The notes under the pieces: model-generated
Databases searched by the model: none
Told to the model about the DNA's origin: nothing
The model's input: the letters and a program-made list of their open reading frames with translations, nothing else
Source of the DNA: Deltaproteobacteria bacterium
Lineage (GTDB): Bacteria; Desulfobacterota; Desulfobacteria; Desulfobacterales; C00003060
NCBI GenBank assembly: GCA_019309245.1
Contig: JAFDGP010000139.1
Coordinates: 1-6,590 of the forward strand
Direction: 5' to 3'
DNA length: 6,590 bases
Made by a program: the position numbers and the translations under genes
In this document: positions 4,856 through 6,590 of the stretch, in pieces
Layout: each line of letters starts with the position of its first letter
Position numbering within the stretch: position 1 is the stretch's first letter

Positions 4856-6412
4856 ATGGCAAGGTACAAGCATTACGACTATGATCAGATGATGTTGGTG
4901 CCAGTGTTACTGGAAGATCAGCTCATGCCTGGGACCTTAGAATATGCGATTCATCATGTTGTTGAAGAACGACTCGACTTAAGCTTCTTTGAGGAGCGTT
5001 ACTGCAACGACGAGACAGGGCGCAAAGCGATAGATCCAAAGGTTCTGATAAAGATTGTTCTTTTCGGGTATTCAAGAGGCTTGATTTCGTCACGAACATT
5101 AGAGCGAGCCTGCAAGGAAAATATTACCTTCATGGCTCTTTCCTGTGGACAGCAACCTGATCATAGCACGTTTGCAGCCTTTGTTTCGTCGCTGGATGAA
5201 CAGGTTGAGGAGTTGTTCACTAAGGTACTGCTGGTTTGCGAAGAAGAGGATTTGCTGGGTGGCACCCATTTCAGTCTGGATGGGCTGAAGCTATCCTCGA
5301 ATGCCTCAAAGGAGTGGAGTGGTAAATTCGACGATTTGAAGAAGAAGCAGGAAACACTTGAGCGCAAAGTGAAAGAGGCGGTTCGCGAGCACCGTGCGTT
5401 AGATAAGAAGGAGCGCTGTAAGAATTCAACAGATCGGGAACGTCGCGAGAAACGCATTAAGCGATTAAAACAGAAAGCGGATCGCATTGAGAAGTTTCTC
5501 TCTGAAAATGAACCAAAGATTGGTTCCAGAGGTAAAGAAATACAGAGTAACGTCACAGATAATGAATCAGCTAAGATGGCCACCTCACACGGTGTCGTGC
5601 AAGGATATAATGCCAACGCCTTGGTTGATGAAGAACATCAGGTCATAGTACATGCCGAAGCTTTTGGAAAAGGCGATGACGCCTCAAACATGGAACCGAT
5701 GTTGGCCGGGGCAAAAAATAAGCTGCAAGCAATCGGTAAAAAGGAGCCCCTAAAAGATAAACAAGTAAGTGCCGACACGGGCTACTACAGTGTAACGAAT
5801 CTTGAATCATGTGAAAGTCACGAAGTTGATGCTTACGTTCCGGACCTGCAGTTTCGGAAACGGGATATTCGTTTTAAAGATGCCGATCGTCATCGTCGAT
5901 CAGTGGACAAGCGACATGAAAGATATAAGTCCAAGAAACGCTGGTTCAGCGTGGAAGACTTCAGACTGGATGATCGCACGGGAAAGCTAATCTGTCCGGC
6001 AGGAGAAGCTTTGTACAGAAACGGAAAGAACTTTGAGACGAAAGATGGCTACAATGCCACATCATATAGGGCGCCAAAGAGGGCATGTACGGGCTGCCAT
6101 CTGCGCTCCAAGTGCTTGAGGTCGCCGGAAGGTACCGCGAGACAAGTGAGGATATTTCATGGTCGGCGTCCAGGCAGCATTACAGATAAGATGAAGCGGA
6201 AGATAGACACCCAGGAAGGTCGAAGAGTCTATAGCAAGCGGCTGGGCATTGTGGAGCCGGTTTTTGGCAATATCCGTTCATGCAAGCGAATGGATCGGTT
6301 TACCCTAAGAGGACAGAAGAAGGTAAACATTCAATGGATGCTTTACTGCCTTGTGCACAATATTGAAAAGATCGTCAATTATGGGAAGAGCTATGCGGCG
6401 GCAGGAGCGTGA
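4856..6412 (+). CDS. IS1182-family transposase, full length
   Basis: This DDE transposase catalyses cut-and-join movement of the surrounding element. The 518 residues are within the family range and there is no frameshift. The N-terminal region (about 15-110: DQLMPGTLEYAIHHVVEERL, then IDPKVLIKIVLFGYSRGLIS and PDHSTFAAF) is the DUF772-type DNA-binding part typical of IS1182 and related families. Likely catalytic residues are Asp142 (FSLDGLKLSSNAS), Asp307 (SADTGYYS) and Glu467 (GIVEPVFGNIR). A strongly charged Lys/Arg/Glu coiled-coil-like insert lies at about 155-220. TDNESAKM (234-241) is a conserved family stretch. Cys380, Cys411, Cys414 and Cys420 (CTGCHLRSKC) form the zinc-binding-like cluster seen in this family. 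The start follows GGAG at good spacing. With all key residues present, it is probably active or recently active. Confidence 0.94.
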   Translation: MARYKHYDYDQMMLVPVLLEDQLMPGTLEYAIHHVVEERLDLSFFEERYCNDETGRKAIDPKVLIKIVLFGYSRGLISSRTLERACKENITFMALSCGQQPDHSTFAAFVSSLDEQVEELFTKVLLVCEEEDLLGGTHFSLDGLKLSSNASKEWSGKFDDLKKKQETLERKVKEAVREHRALDKKERCKNSTDRERREKRIKRLKQKADRIEKFLSENEPKIGSRGKEIQSNVTDNESAKMATSHGVVQGYNANALVDEEHQVIVHAEAFGKGDDASNMEPMLAGAKNKLQAIGKKEPLKDKQVSADTGYYSVTNLESCESHEVDAYVPDLQFRKRDIRFKDADRHRRSVDKRHERYKSKKRWFSVEDFRLDDRTGKLICPAGEALYRNGKNFETKDGYNATSYRAPKRACTGCHLRSKCLRSPEGTARQVRIFHGRRPGSITDKMKRKIDTQEGRRVYSKRLGIVEPVFGNIRSCKRMDRFTLRGQKKVNIQWMLYCLVHNIEKIVNYGKSYAAAGA

Positions 6413-6419
6413 TAGAGGG

Positions 6420-6440
6420 TGCGGGAAGAGTTTTCCTGCA
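6420..6440 (+). terminator. possible weak terminator after the transposase
   Basis: TGCGGGAA (6420-6427) pairs with TTCCTGCA (6433-6440), with one G-T wobble and a five-base loop, starting seven bases after the transposase stop codon. There is no T-tract, so termination would be inefficient or the stem may serve transcript stability instead. Confidence 0.35.
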
Positions 6441-6569
6441 TAGGCCTAAGTATGTTCGATCGGTGTGGTTATTACGACAACTGTATGGGTGCAAACAAAT
6501 ATTCCCTGCCAAAATCATAGATTCTCTGAAAGATCGCTTTGATGCTATCAGTATTGGCTTACAAAGCGG
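6441..6569. other. non-coding right flank of the IS
   Basis: No gene is supported between the transposase and the right inverted repeat. TAGGCCTA (6441-6448) is a short perfect palindrome. The stretch is A/T-rich and belongs to the element. Confidence 0.5.
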
Positions 6570-6584
6570 TTTTTCGACAGTCTC
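6570..6584 (-). repeat. right terminal inverted repeat of the IS
   Basis: TTTTTCGACAGTCTC is the inverted partner of the left end. GTT follows directly, matching the three bases before the left end. Confidence 0.72.
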
Positions 6585-6590
6585 GTTAGG

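Larger units (their letters stand above)
4748..6584 (+). mobile_element. IS1182-family insertion sequence, apparently complete
   Basis: The element is about 1837 bases, within the usual size of the IS1182 family, and carries one intact transposase. Its ends were set by imperfect inverted repeats: GAGCTTGTCGAAAAA at 4748-4762 against GAGACTGTCGAAAAA read inward from 6584, 13 of 15 matching. GTT lies immediately outside both ends (4745-4747 and 6585-6587) and may be a three-base target duplication, though that could be chance. The interior is visibly more A/T-rich than the TonB cluster, consistent with recent acquisition. The left end also resembles a common genomic GAGCTTGTCGAA motif, so that boundary is a little less certain than the right. 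Confidence 0.8.

Noticed and set aside
5161..5616. 151-codon minus-strand frame inside the transposase
   Set aside because: Ser/Phe/Arg-rich antisense of the Lys/Glu coiled-coil segment, with no family resemblance.

Overview
The window comes from a Gram-negative bacterium. It carries a secreted surface protein followed by a complete ExbB-ExbD-TonB energy-transducing set, which is only useful to a cell with an outer membrane. The GC-rich coding style, the multi-domain surface protein ending in a GGCFI motif, and the palindromic intergenic repeats are most like what I know from sulfate-reducing and related Desulfobacterota. That taxonomic placement is an inference from style, not from a marker gene.

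Layout, all genes on the + strand. Positions 1-186 are a non-coding leader with two clear hairpins. Positions 187-1905 encode a signal-peptide-bearing surface protein made of an N-terminal binding-type domain, a fibronectin-III-like domain, a Ca-loop-like linker and a choice-of-anchor-like beta domain. Its C-terminal tail looks truncated or frame-shifted. After a 172-base gap come exbB (2078-2686) and exbD (2683-3108), which overlap by ATGA. A 19-bp-stem hairpin fills the gap before tonB (3190-4017). A repeat-rich, non-coding 267-base stretch separates this cluster from a small unrecognised gene (4285-4674). The right third is an apparently complete IS1182-family insertion sequence (about 4748-6584) with an intact 518-residue transposase, imperfect terminal inverted repeats and a possible GTT target duplication. 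The window ends 6 bases beyond it.

How the genes work together: ExbB and ExbD form the proton-driven motor in the inner membrane, and TonB carries the force across the periplasm to an outer-membrane receptor. The surface protein is likely the extracellular capture or accessory component of the same uptake system, possibly for a corrinoid or metal complex. No TonB-dependent receptor gene is present in the window, which is the main gap in the story. The insertion sequence is separate cargo, visibly lower in GC than the cluster.

I saw no RNA genes, CRISPR array or replication origin. I found no convincing evidence for a wholly new system. The best leads are the disrupted anchor of the surface protein, the receptor-less transport cluster, the large hairpin between exbD and tonB, and the unrecognised 129-residue gene.
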